Shown piece after piece: positions 36,026 through 45,069 of a stretch of DNA of 47,021 nucleotides; the first letter of the stretch is position 1, and each line of letters opens with the position of its first letter. The position numbers were made by a program, and so were the translations under genes. The notes under the pieces were generated by a model. The model ran no database searches. It saw only the letters and a program-made list of their open reading frames with translations, and was not told where the DNA came from. The stretch spans positions 1 through 47,021 of IMG/VR virus record IMGVR_UViG_3300023117_000029. One strand, 5' to 3'. This DNA is from a virus.

Positions 36026-37231
36026 ATGTCTACTAGAGATAGCTTAAAAAAACCACACGGTGCAAATGATTTTATCCCGTCAGGTCTTGAGGGAAATAAC
36101 ATTCCTAGTGATTTTCACTTGCCTTCTTGCGGACTTGAAGATATTGACAAGGCTTTCTTTGATCTTTTTGACCAGCAGTTAAATTTCAATATTGAGAACA
36201 AGAGTAAGACTCTGACTGTACCTGTAGTTTTCGCAACGGGTGAGAGATTTGCCATCGTCAAGAGAAGAAAACCTTTGAGAGATCAAGCTGGTGCACTTAT
36301 TCTTCCAGTGGTTGCTATAAGGCGCTCATCCATCGACCAGTCTCCTGCAACTGAAAGGCTGGCAGACGTTGGTGACCTAGTAATCAAAAGAAAACTTAGT
36401 GACAAGGACCCACAATATCAGAACTTAATAAACAAGCCAAACTTAAAAAATCAAGATAATGTGGCAGACAATTCTCATAATAATAGTGCTGATAATCCTG
36501 AAGGAGCACAGCCAGGGACTGTAAATTCAAGAAGGCCTCGAACCCAAGAGACAGTCAATGTTCAAACAGGAAAACTACTCGCTCCTAACTTAGGAGACAA
36601 CATATTCGAGATACTCACGATACCCTTCCCACATTTTATAACTGTGAATTACGAGGTTACATTCTGGACGCAATACATGTCACATATGAACCAACTTATA
36701 GAAAAGTTCGTTAGTTCATACACAGGGAACAGGAATCAATTTAAGATCGAGACCGACAAAGGCTACTGGTTTGTTGCTTACGCAGCAAATACTGTGACTA
36801 ACGCTGATAACTTTGATAATTTCTCTCAAGATGAGCGTCTAGTCAGGTACACATTTAACATGTCTGTTCCCGCTTACATAGTCGGAACTCAAAATCCTGG
36901 ACAAATGAATCCAATTAGAAGATATGTTTCTGCGCCTGATGTTTCCTTTGAAATATTCACCGCCAATGCCCCTATTGTTGAGCATCCTAACCAGCTTCCT
37001 GACCCAACAGGTGATATCGATAAGTTTATTTTAAATGATATCGAGCAAATAAATACAGCTGGAAATGAGATAGAGGATAGAAGAATTCAATATCTAAAAG
37101 CAGTCAATAAAATACGAAATCCGTTTTCCGGAAAAGATGAAATTGAGTATTTAAAAGTTTTGACAAGAAATCAACGTCAAGGTGAAACAGTTGTCAGTTC
37201 GAGAATAATTAACAAGATTGATGACATATAA
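36026..37231 (+). CDS. 15: Tail completion / sheath stabiliser (gp15-like)
   Basis: The ATG at 36026 is preferred to the overlapping GTG at 36017. The 401-residue protein resembles T4 gp15: FFDLFDQQLNFNIENKSKTL then TVPVVFATGERFAIVKRRK near residue 50, the central ILTIPFPHFITVNYEVTFWT and QYMSHMNQLIEKFVSSYTGN, and QDERLVRYTFNMSVPAYIVG near the end. gp15 caps the sheath-tube top and links it to the neck. It is longer than T4 gp15 (272) because of an Asn/Pro-rich, probably disordered loop around residues 135-190. T4 gp3 (tube terminator) is an alternative. Confidence 0.7.
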   Translation: MSTRDSLKKPHGANDFIPSGLEGNNIPSDFHLPSCGLEDIDKAFFDLFDQQLNFNIENKSKTLTVPVVFATGERFAIVKRRKPLRDQAGALILPVVAIRRSSIDQSPATERLADVGDLVIKRKLSDKDPQYQNLINKPNLKNQDNVADNSHNNSADNPEGAQPGTVNSRRPRTQETVNVQTGKLLAPNLGDNIFEILTIPFPHFITVNYEVTFWTQYMSHMNQLIEKFVSSYTGNRNQFKIETDKGYWFVAYAANTVTNADNFDNFSQDERLVRYTFNMSVPAYIVGTQNPGQMNPIRRYVSAPDVSFEIFTANAPIVEHPNQLPDPTGDIDKFILNDIEQINTAGNEIEDRRIQYLKAVNKIRNPFSGKDEIEYLKVLTRNQRQGETVVSSRIINKIDDI

Positions 37232-37297
37232 AGACTTTTGGCTTTTCTCCTCATAATTATTACGTTACTATAGTGACTACTGTAGGAGATTAATCAC

Positions 37298-40200
37298 ATG
37301 GCAGAAAAGACTTTTAGATCTCCGGGCGTATTTGAGAACGAGGTAGATCTCACTCAAAGAACCCAAGGTCCTCTTGGCACCCCCGCAGGTATTGTTGGAA
37401 CCGCAGAGAGGGGTCCTGCATTTGTCCCTGTTACCGTTGGTAGCATGGCAGATTTTGAAACAAAGTTTGGTAATCTTGACTCTAAAAAATTTGGACCATA
37501 CGCTGTAAAGGCATTCTTAGACCAGGCAAGCTCCGCAACTTATGTAAGAGTTCTCGGTGGAGGTGCTAACGCATCTGACGCAGATATCTCTACGACAGAA
37601 TCTCAAGGCTCTGTAAGAAATGCTGGTTTTGTACTTGCACCTGACACATCTGATCCCCGCCAAGTCAAGGGTGCAGTTCAGATGATCGCAGCTCGACATT
37701 ATGTTTCTGCATCTGAGACATATTCTCCTAGAATATTCACCGACAATGATTCTTATCCTGGCGGTGGGGCAGATGGATTTGTAAATCTTGTTCGAGGCGT
37801 AATTTTTACAACAAACACGTCAGCTGTTGGGGTCTTGAATGGCGCGCAATTTGGTGACGATATTGCCGCTGCAGACAATACCGGTGTGCTGGAAACATCC
37901 GGCCTGATGAAAGATAAGTTTAAGATTTACATTTCTTCATCAAACGATTCTTTTGGAACTACTGATGGCGAAGCAGGTGTTAAAATCTTCACAGCTTCTC
38001 TTGATCCAAGAGATAAGAACTACATTAGAAACATTCTTAACACCAATCCTGATAAGTTCGAAGAAGAGCAGCACTTGCTTTATGCTGCTTATGACGTAGA
38101 AGCATCTATTGCTGCAGTAACAAACAGCGGTATTGGTGTAGCAATGCTTTCAGGGTCTGGTAACTCGTCTGTTAACAATCCTGCCGGAGATGCATTCTTA
38201 GCTTCTTATGGTAGGCTTGATACGAGATTCACAACTCCTAGCACAACCGAGATAATCTCTCAGCCTTACGGTAAAAAAGAGTTTGATCTGTTTCACTTCG
38301 AATCTCTAGATGATGGAGCATTTTCAAACGACAAGTACAAAGTTTCTATTGCAAACATTAAGGGATCAACAGACCCACTTAATCCATACGGAACTTTTAC
38401 GGTTTTCGTACGTGCATATGATGATTCTGATTCTTCTCCTGAGATCATTGAGCAATTTCCAAATTGTAATCTGAATCCAGACTCCGAATCTTTTATCGGA
38501 GCAATGATCGGTGATAGAAGGCTTAAATATAACTTTGATGCAGCTGATGAGTCTGAAAGAAAATTGGTTTCTTTGGGATCTTACTCAAATAAGTCAAACC
38601 TTATTAGAGTCGTTTTAAGCGCTGAGCTTCAAAGCGGAGAAGTTCCTAAGACTGCTTTGCCTTTCGGATTTAAGGGTTTGCCTGTTCTGAAGACAAATGA
38701 TGCGCTAACTGATCTCCCTGGAGCGACACCAAGGCTTCATGCTAAAGGTCTTAAGGGTGCCGCAAGTGGATTAGCAGCAAATATATCAGGATCGATTATC
38801 CCACCTGTTCCTTACGTGTTTAAGGTTACTAAGGGTGCAGTTTCTACTTCTCCCACATTCGCAGGTGAGCCTGGAGCACTTGAGGACGAAGATCCTAGCA
38901 TTTACTGGGGCGTTAAAACAACGCTTCTTGCTCCTGACTCCGAGCTTCATCCAAATGCCACGGGAAGAACAGCAAATGCAGTTTTGAATTCTAACCTAAA
39001 TGGAGGTGTAAATCAAGGCCTTAAAGATATGCTGAAATTCTCTGGTATCTCCTTGATGGACAACTTAATGACAGGTTCAGGTCAAAACGATCTTAATAAC
39101 AATAAGTTTACACTCGCACGAGTTGCTCTTTCCACTCAGGCAGGACTTTCTGCAACAGGCTTCTACAGCGATACAGAAATTACAGGTGCAGTTGGTCCTT
39201 ACATGAGAGAAGCAGCATATCTTAGAGATGCAAAACTTGATAATGTCTCTTATGTTGCAACAGATGGCACAAGAGGAAATAGAATTACGTTTGGTACGCT
39301 CGCAGCGCAAACTTCTTCTGTTACATTCAACAAGTTTGCTGACTACATGAAGTTCACCACGGTATTCCACGGTGGATTTGATGGCTTGAACATTCTTGAT
39401 AGAAATGCTGCAAGAATGAACGACAAGTCAGTTTCAATCGATGCAGGGGGTGGAGCATCTACAACGTTTACTTCACCAGGATTGGCTGTTAACGCTGCAG
39501 GATCTGGTCTTGATAACAATGGTATTAACTCCTACAGAGCTGCTGCATTAACAATCCTTGATCCCTACACAACTAATATTAATATTCTTGCAGTTCCAGG
39601 AATTAGAGAACCATTTGTTACAGACTTTGTTCTTGATAAGAACACCGAGTATGGAATGTCTCTCTACTTGATGGATATACCAAGTTACGACAAGGATCGA
39701 AACAGGCTGTACGATGACTCTTCTGTTCGTCCTGAAGTTCAAGCTACTGTCGCCAAGTTTGAAGCGCGCGGTGTAGATAACAGTTCGGCAGCTTCTTACT
39801 TCCCAGATGTTTCGATCACTGATGACACCAACAATAAAATTGTTGATGTTCCTTCCTCTGTTGCTGCGATTGGTGCACTTGCTGTCACAGATAAGACGCG
39901 CTATCCGTGGTTTGCTCCAGCTGGATTTGATCGTGGATCTCTTTCCAACGTTCAGGCAGTTAAGGCGAAACTAAACTCAGCAGATAAGGATTCCTTGTAT
40001 GATGCAAGAATTAATCCAATTGCAACCTTCCCAAGAATCGGACCGGGCGGAACACCTGGATACGTGATCTTTGGGCAGAAAACACTGCAACAAGCCAGGT
40101 CGGCACTTGATCGAGTTAACGTTAGAAGAATGTTGCTTGAAGTCAAGCGCCAGGTCGTTGCTGTTGCAAACAACTTTGTCTTCGAGCAGAACACACCTGC

Positions 40201-40426
40201 ATTAAGAAAGAAATTCGTTGCTCAAGTAACACCTTTGCTAGCAACAGTACAAGCTCAAAGCGGCATTGAGAAGTTTAAAGTGATCATGGACAACACTAAC
40301 AATTCTCAGGCTGATATTGAGTCAAACAGACTGAATGGTAGAATCGTTCTTGTACCTACTAGAGCTATCGAATTTGTATCGCTTGACTTTATCATCACAA
40401 ATGCTGGTGTGAGTTTCGAAGAATAG
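37298..40426 (+). CDS. 18: Tail sheath protein, first copy (gp18-like)
   Basis: A 1042-residue contractile sheath protein. The N-terminus (SPGVFENEVDLTQRTQGPLG and GIVGTAERGPAFVPVTVG) and the C-terminal sheath domain (VIFGQKTLQQARSALDRVNV, RRMLLEVKRQVV, FKVIMDNTNNSQADIESN, GRIVLVPTRAIEFVSLDFII) are those of T4 gp18. It is about 1.6 times the T4 length (659), with the extra sequence in the middle, probably as exposed surface domains. An AGGAG site precedes the ATG. It is followed after 31 nt by a second sheath paralogue, so the sheath may contain two subunits or one may replace the other. Confidence 0.95.
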   Translation: MAEKTFRSPGVFENEVDLTQRTQGPLGTPAGIVGTAERGPAFVPVTVGSMADFETKFGNLDSKKFGPYAVKAFLDQASSATYVRVLGGGANASDADISTTESQGSVRNAGFVLAPDTSDPRQVKGAVQMIAARHYVSASETYSPRIFTDNDSYPGGGADGFVNLVRGVIFTTNTSAVGVLNGAQFGDDIAAADNTGVLETSGLMKDKFKIYISSSNDSFGTTDGEAGVKIFTASLDPRDKNYIRNILNTNPDKFEEEQHLLYAAYDVEASIAAVTNSGIGVAMLSGSGNSSVNNPAGDAFLASYGRLDTRFTTPSTTEIISQPYGKKEFDLFHFESLDDGAFSNDKYKVSIANIKGSTDPLNPYGTFTVFVRAYDDSDSSPEIIEQFPNCNLNPDSESFIGAMIGDRRLKYNFDAADESERKLVSLGSYSNKSNLIRVVLSAELQSGEVPKTALPFGFKGLPVLKTNDALTDLPGATPRLHAKGLKGAASGLAANISGSIIPPVPYVFKVTKGAVSTSPTFAGEPGALEDEDPSIYWGVKTTLLAPDSELHPNATGRTANAVLNSNLNGGVNQGLKDMLKFSGISLMDNLMTGSGQNDLNNNKFTLARVALSTQAGLSATGFYSDTEITGAVGPYMREAAYLRDAKLDNVSYVATDGTRGNRITFGTLAAQTSSVTFNKFADYMKFTTVFHGGFDGLNILDRNAARMNDKSVSIDAGGGASTTFTSPGLAVNAAGSGLDNNGINSYRAAALTILDPYTTNINILAVPGIREPFVTDFVLDKNTEYGMSLYLMDIPSYDKDRNRLYDDSSVRPEVQATVAKFEARGVDNSSAASYFPDVSITDDTNNKIVDVPSSVAAIGALAVTDKTRYPWFAPAGFDRGSLSNVQAVKAKLNSADKDSLYDARINPIATFPRIGPGGTPGYVIFGQKTLQQARSALDRVNVRRMLLEVKRQVVAVANNFVFEQNTPALRKKFVAQVTPLLATVQAQSGIEKFKVIMDNTNNSQADIESNRLNGRIVLVPTRAIEFVSLDFIITNAGVSFEE

Positions 40427-40434
40427 ATATTTAT
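40427..40434 (+). promoter_or_regulatory. ATATTTAT octamer between the two sheath genes
   Basis: ATATTTAT directly after the stop of the first sheath gene is 23 nt before the ATG of the second. If it is a promoter, the second sheath gene can be expressed on its own. It matches the motif at other late genes. Confidence 0.42.
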
Positions 40435-40457
40435 GAAATGATATTGGAGTTTTGAGA

Positions 40458-43400
40458 ATGGCTGAAAACATCCCAGGCGTCCGCGCAAGAGAAATTGACA
40501 TCTCCCAACCTACACCTCAGGGAATCGATGGTATTCCAGCAGGTGTGATCGGGACTGCTCAACAAGGACCCGCATTCGTTCCAGTTACTATATCTAACTT
40601 CCAGGATTTTGAAGCAATCTTTGGGGTTATTGATAAAGTTAAAGATAAGTCCTTGTTCGGACCTGTTGCAGCCCAACAGTGGCTGAGAAATGCTAATGCA
40701 TTAACATACGTTAGAGTTCTTGGTGCAGGTGATGGTAAACAGAGAAACAGTGATGATACCGTCACAAATGGTGGTTTTGTTGCAGGGAATCAATTGCCTC
40801 AAGCTGATGGCTTTTTAGGTGATAACCCATTTGCAAACGCTGGTGGTTTAGGTGCAGGTCGTGTATACTTCTTGGGTGCGTACATGTCCCAGTCATCTAC
40901 ATCGACAATATTCTCAGATGCAGGACTTCAAACTCTCGGTGAAGAGAGAGGTCATCCAATTCTTAGAGGCGTGTTGTTTGCCGCTTCAGGAACAGCCCTG
41001 ACGCTTTCTTCCTCTAACGGCGTATCCAATACTCTTGCTTCCTCTGATGATTCCTCAGCAAACGTAGGCTTCATCACGGGCACAGTTAACTTTGAAAATG
41101 GCGCACCTCACTTTACAATGTTCGTAAAAGGTCTTAAAGATGCTGATCTTAACGTAATTACAGCATCCCTCGATCCTGAGCAAGAAAAGGAATATTTCGC
41201 AACTGTTTTCAATACAGACCCAGCCAAAATTGAAGAGAGAGGACACTACCTCTACACACACTATGACGTTTACTCTCAATATGCTGTCGTTACCGGATCT
41301 GGCCTTACACAAGTAGGCCCAGATATCGTAAACAAGAAAGCGCAAAGAGATGAGCAATATATTGGTTCTTCTGACTGCGTCTTCTTGACAACAGGTGCTC
41401 TAAATAGAAACACAGTGTCAGGAGATGCTCCAAACTATGAAGGATTTACAACAAGGTTTGATCATTCCAGATCGCCATTTGTAATCTCACAGAAATTTGG
41501 TGGTTCTGCTAAGAATCTATTCAAGGTTCACGCAAAAGGTGATGGAGTTATCAAGTCCAAAGCATCTGATCCTACCGGTGCGAATACCAAGTTTAAGATC
41601 TCAATTGAGAATGTGAGAAAGTCTTCTGATCCTAATAATGATTACGGAACATTCGATCTTGTAGTCAGAGATCTATTCGATCAAGACGAGCCTAGTAAGC
41701 AGATTCCTCTTGAGGCTTTCCGTGGGCTGTCTCTTGATCCAGGTGCTGATAGATACATCGGAAGAATCATTGGCGATAGAAATGTCTTCTACGACTTTGA
41801 ACAGCAAACAGGATTTCAAAAAGTTGTTGTTGAAGGAAAGTACGCAAGCAGATCTAATTTGATTAGAGTTGAGATTGACTCTGACGTTGAAAATGGCGAT
41901 ATTGATGCAACAGCCCTCCCAGTAGGATTTAGAGGTCTCGATCACTTGATCACTTCTGGTTCTGCACCACTTACAGCAGTTCCAGACAATGATCTTCAAA
42001 CACACACATCTGAGCTACTGAAGGCAACGGTTGAGCCTCCAGTACCATTTAGAGAGACACTATTGTTGGCGTCTGGAACTGCAACTGCTAAGTCAAAGGC
42101 TTCCCTTTACTGGGGCGTTCAATTCCAGAGAAAGTCTTCGACTTCTAAGCCAAATGAGGATTCTCAAGCTGAGCCTACAATTTTAAGTCACACCAAGTTC
42201 TTCCCGAACTTTTACGGCTTAAACAGCGCTAATATGAACGTGATCACAGGTTCTAATGCAGGTCAGCCAGATTCTGCAGGGATTGTGTTTGACGCAGATA
42301 GATTCAATAACAACATCTTTACTCTTGAGAACGTCCAGATTCTCACAGGTTCTGGCGATAAAGCAGATGCATCAAGTACAGGCCTCAAGGAGTGGAGATA
42401 TGTTAGACAAGGAAGCATCGTTCCAAATGAAGCAGATAAGACACGAGCATGGTCTGTTGATGATACTGGTGATCAAAAGGTTTCTAACGTTTCTAAGTTC
42501 TCTTTCCCAATTCAGGGTGGATTCGATGGCGTAAACATCTTCGATTCTAGCTCTGCAAATCTCACAGAAGATGCAGCTAAGGGAGAGATGGATGACTCAA
42601 ATCGAGGACAAAGAAATGGTCCAACTGTAGCTGCTTACTTCAAGGCACTTGATGTGATGGCTGACAAGTCTGATGTAGACATTCAGCTTCTTGCAATCCC
42701 AGGTATTAGACAAGAGGTGATTACTGATCAAGCAATCTTGAAGGTTGAAGACAGATTTGATGCTCTCTACCTTATGGATATCGAAGAGAGAGATAACGTC
42801 AATACTGTCGTTACGTCCTCAATCCAGAAAGATAAGATTAGCGTTGCTAATACAGTCACAGCCTTTAACGGTAGAAATCTTGACTCATCCTTTGCAGCAG
42901 CTTACTTCCCAGATGTTACAATGGAAGTTGACCAGAAATCATTGGATACACAAACCAAGGTCCTTAGAACCCAGACAACTTCTGTTGTTGTTCCGCCATC
43001 TGTGGCTGTTCTTGGGGCATTCTCTGCAAATGATAGGGTCGCGTTCCCGTGGTTCGCACCTGCAGGATTTAGCAGAGGCGCACTTGCCGGCGTATCCGAA
43101 GTCAAGACCAAGCTGAATGAAGAAAACGTTCAAGATCTGAACAATGCTAAGATCAACCCAATCCAGACATTCCCGAATTCTGGTCCGGTGGTCTTCGGTC
43201 AAAGAACTCTGCAACAAGCTGCATCCGCACTTGATAGAGTGAACGTAAGAAGACTTCTCATCGACATTAGGCGCTCGGTGCGTCAAGCAGCAAATCAGAT
43301 CTTGTTCGAGCCAAATAGAGAAGCAACACTCGCAAGGCTTAGTGCTCGAGTTCGACCAATCTTGCAGAATGTACAGCAGAACGCAGGTATTGATAGATTC

Positions 43401-43547
43401 AAGGTTATTATCGATGCCTCTACGACATCTCAAGCTGATGTTGAAAACAACATCGTAAGAGGTAAAATCTTTATCCAGCCAACCCGAACCGCCGAATTCA
43501 TCTCTCTCGACTTCGTCGTCACAAATGCGGGTGTAGAAGGAATTTAA
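40458..43547 (+). CDS. 18: Tail sheath protein, second copy (gp18-like)
   Basis: A 1029-residue paralogue of the previous sheath protein. Start at ATG 40458 with GGAG 8 nt upstream; an in-frame TTG at 40452 is too close to that site. Shared blocks are PAGVIGTAQQGPAFVPVT, WGVQF, KINPIQTFP, VVFGQRTLQQAASALDRVNV and GKIFIQPTRTAEFISLDFVV at the end. The central part differs greatly from copy one, so the outer surface has diverged while the contractile core is kept. Tandem sheath genes suggest a heteromeric sheath or alternative use. It is again much longer than T4 gp18. Confidence 0.93.
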   Translation: MAENIPGVRAREIDISQPTPQGIDGIPAGVIGTAQQGPAFVPVTISNFQDFEAIFGVIDKVKDKSLFGPVAAQQWLRNANALTYVRVLGAGDGKQRNSDDTVTNGGFVAGNQLPQADGFLGDNPFANAGGLGAGRVYFLGAYMSQSSTSTIFSDAGLQTLGEERGHPILRGVLFAASGTALTLSSSNGVSNTLASSDDSSANVGFITGTVNFENGAPHFTMFVKGLKDADLNVITASLDPEQEKEYFATVFNTDPAKIEERGHYLYTHYDVYSQYAVVTGSGLTQVGPDIVNKKAQRDEQYIGSSDCVFLTTGALNRNTVSGDAPNYEGFTTRFDHSRSPFVISQKFGGSAKNLFKVHAKGDGVIKSKASDPTGANTKFKISIENVRKSSDPNNDYGTFDLVVRDLFDQDEPSKQIPLEAFRGLSLDPGADRYIGRIIGDRNVFYDFEQQTGFQKVVVEGKYASRSNLIRVEIDSDVENGDIDATALPVGFRGLDHLITSGSAPLTAVPDNDLQTHTSELLKATVEPPVPFRETLLLASGTATAKSKASLYWGVQFQRKSSTSKPNEDSQAEPTILSHTKFFPNFYGLNSANMNVITGSNAGQPDSAGIVFDADRFNNNIFTLENVQILTGSGDKADASSTGLKEWRYVRQGSIVPNEADKTRAWSVDDTGDQKVSNVSKFSFPIQGGFDGVNIFDSSSANLTEDAAKGEMDDSNRGQRNGPTVAAYFKALDVMADKSDVDIQLLAIPGIRQEVITDQAILKVEDRFDALYLMDIEERDNVNTVVTSSIQKDKISVANTVTAFNGRNLDSSFAAAYFPDVTMEVDQKSLDTQTKVLRTQTTSVVVPPSVAVLGAFSANDRVAFPWFAPAGFSRGALAGVSEVKTKLNEENVQDLNNAKINPIQTFPNSGPVVFGQRTLQQAASALDRVNVRRLLIDIRRSVRQAANQILFEPNREATLARLSARVRPILQNVQQNAGIDRFKVIIDASTTSQADVENNIVRGKIFIQPTRTAEFISLDFVVTNAGVEGI

Positions 43548-43577
43548 TTCACATGAGAATATTTTTTGGTGTGATGT

Positions 43578-43585
43578 ATATTTAT
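43578..43585 (+). promoter_or_regulatory. ATATTTAT octamer before the tail tube gene
   Basis: ATATTTAT within GTATATTTATAATG is 26 nt before the ATG at 43612, with a TTAGGAG ribosome site in between. It matches the motif before other late genes; promoter role inferred. Confidence 0.45.
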
Positions 43586-43611
43586 AATGAGAGAGATGTT
43601 AGGAGCTTGTA

Positions 43612-44103
43612 ATGGCAGAAACACTATCAGTCGCAGAGATGCTTCCAAATAAGTTTGAACCGAAACGCAAGTTTCGATGGGTTTTTGCCATAGAAGGCAT
43701 TGATGCATTCTTAATGAAGACCGCAGCCCGCCCACAGATCCAAACAAACGACCAAGCAATCCAGTTCATTAACCACACACGCTACGTCACAGGAAGAACT
43801 ACGTTCCAGACAATGACTGTTTCTCTCTATGATCCTATCGCCCCTTCCGGCGCACAGCAGGTTATGGAGTGGGTGAGAACTCACTTTGAGTCTGTATCAG
43901 GTCGAGCAGGCTACGCTGATTTTTACAAGCGTGATTGCCAGATCAAGATGTTGGATCCAGTAGGTACAGTTGTTGAGCTCTGGGACATCAAGGGCGCATT
44001 TATTACAAATGCTAACTTTGGTACAGACTTGGATTACAACTCTGAAGCTCCTGCAGATATTCAGATGACCCTGAGATTTGACAACTGCGTCCTTCAATAC
44101 TAG
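43612..44103 (+). CDS. 19: Tail tube protein (gp19-like)
   Basis: At 163 residues it has exactly the length I recall for T4 gp19. Features: EMLPNKFEPKRKFRWVFAIE, INHTRYVTGRTTFQTMTVSL, YDPIAPSGAQQVMEWVRTHF, FYKRDCQIKMLDPVGTVVEL and the final MTLRFDNCVLQY, all typical of the T4/T6SS Hcp-like tube family. Hexameric rings stack on the tape measure to form the inner tube inside the sheath. It is preceded by a TTAGGAG ribosome site and followed by a 123-nt gap with two hairpins. Confidence 0.94.
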   Translation: MAETLSVAEMLPNKFEPKRKFRWVFAIEGIDAFLMKTAARPQIQTNDQAIQFINHTRYVTGRTTFQTMTVSLYDPIAPSGAQQVMEWVRTHFESVSGRAGYADFYKRDCQIKMLDPVGTVVELWDIKGAFITNANFGTDLDYNSEAPADIQMTLRFDNCVLQY

Positions 44104-44133
44104 ATTAGAAGACAATACAAGAAACTGCATGGA

Positions 44134-44150
44134 TTGCTCTTTGAGAGCAA
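44134..44150 (+). other. Hairpin after the tail tube gene
   Basis: TTGCTCT (44134-44140), loop TTG, AGAGCAA (44144-44150), a perfect 7-bp stem. It is followed by A residues, not T, so it is not a standard + strand terminator. It may stabilise the mRNA 3' end of gene 19 or be an RNA processing site. Confidence 0.4.
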
Positions 44151-44172
44151 GATAAAAAAGTAGTGTCTTCGT

Positions 44173-44193
44173 TTAACGTCTCTCTCACGTTAA
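44173..44193 (+). other. Second hairpin in the tube-baseplate gap
   Basis: TTAACGT (44173-44179), loop CTCTCTC, ACGTTAA (44187-44193), a perfect 7-bp inverted repeat with a 7-nt pyrimidine loop, 33 nt before the next start codon. It could be an operator or leader structure for the gene at 44227. Confidence 0.35.
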
Positions 44194-44226
44194 CATACAA
44201 TATACATGAATTGAAAGGACACCAGT

Positions 44227-45069
44227 ATGTCTCGTAAAAATGATATCTTTACTGATGGGGGTATGCATGAGCAGATGATGCAGCCCTCCATTGAGAGAAT
44301 GCAGCAGGATTTAGGATTTGACATTCCTGTTGAACAGGTACCTCTGCCTTCTCAAGGCCTGGCGTATCCTGTAGGGCATCCACTTCACGGAAAAGTTGCC
44401 GTTGAAATCAGGGCAATGACGGCAAGAGAGGAAGATATCCTCACGTCAAGAGCTCTTATTAAGCAAGGAACAGTTATCTCACATTTGCTCTCCTCTTGCT
44501 TGATGGACAAGACAATAGATACGAGATCCATGCTTAGCGGGGATCGCACTGCAGTCATGATCGCTCTTAGAATTACGGGATACGGTGCTGATTATAATAT
44601 TGAGCTTGATTGCCCAGCATGCGGAACGCATCAACAATGCGAGCATAATTTGGCTGAGCTCCCAATTAGAACCCTCGATCTCCAGCCTGTTGAGCCAAAC
44701 ACAAACTTGTTCGCATTTAAGTTGCCCATGTCAGGAAAGACAGTTCACTTTAGATTTGCAACAGGTGAAGATGAGGAAGAGCAAGCACTTCTCGCAGAGA
44801 GAAAGAGAAAGCAAGGCTTCGCTGCAGACAGCTTGGTAACAGATAGGCTCCAGAGAGTAATTGTTTCTATCGATGGCGAAACTTCAGGTGGTAAGATCAA
44901 TCAGTTTATTAGAAACATGCCTGCTAGAGACTCTCTCACACTGAGAAGGTACATTGACGCTCATGAGCCTTCGGTGCTAATGTCAGCACCCTTCACATGC
45001 ATTAATTGCGGCTACGATGAGGAGGTGGGCCTTCCGATAGGCCCATCGTTTTTTTGGCCTGAAACCTAG
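44227..45069 (+). CDS. gp26-like baseplate hub / tail assembly chaperone protein
   Basis: The 280-residue protein resembles the T4 gp26-type baseplate family as found in distant T4-like phages: VPLPSQGLAYPVGHPLHGKV, EIRAMTAREEDILTSRALIK, and RITGYGADYNIELDCPACG. Two cysteine pairs, C129-x2-C132 and C258-x2-C261, form a probable zinc site. It ends in frame at a TAG just after TTTTTTTGG. The gene lies between tail tube and tape measure, the slot of the tail assembly chaperone in most tailed phages, and the ORF after it has no start, so a frameshifted longer form (364 residues) is likely. An AAAGGA ribosome site precedes the ATG. The gp26 assignment is moderate. Confidence 0.7.
   Translation: MSRKNDIFTDGGMHEQMMQPSIERMQQDLGFDIPVEQVPLPSQGLAYPVGHPLHGKVAVEIRAMTAREEDILTSRALIKQGTVISHLLSSCLMDKTIDTRSMLSGDRTAVMIALRITGYGADYNIELDCPACGTHQQCEHNLAELPIRTLDLQPVEPNTNLFAFKLPMSGKTVHFRFATGEDEEEQALLAERKRKQGFAADSLVTDRLQRVIVSIDGETSGGKINQFIRNMPARDSLTLRRYIDAHEPSVLMSAPFTCINCGYDEEVGLPIGPSFFWPET
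45020..45055 (+). promoter_or_regulatory. Candidate +1 programmed frameshift signal
   Basis: Inside the end of the gp26-like gene are, in order, AGGAGG (45020-45025, a full anti-SD match), a hairpin TGGGCC / GGCCCA (45026-45031 and 45040-45045, 8-nt loop), TCG, and seven T residues (45049-45055) before GGCC. In the zero frame this reads TCG TTT TTT TGG; a P-site Phe-tRNA can slip +1 onto TTT and read GGC next. When the hairpin folds, AGGAGG comes within about 3 nt of the slippery run, as in the RF2 +1 signal. The same sequence also resembles an intrinsic terminator. Confidence 0.6.

Noticed and set aside
45026-45055. True intrinsic terminator inside the gp26-like gene
   Set aside because: The hairpin plus seven Ts looks like one, but the stem is only 6 bp and three bases separate it from the T run; the coding context fits a frameshift signal better. 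Partial attenuation is not excluded.
45048-45062. -1 frameshift at the U7 run
   Set aside because: The -1 frame meets TGA at 45060 a few codons after the run, so it would not reach the downstream ORF; only +1 (or -2) does, and -2 re-pairing is poorer.
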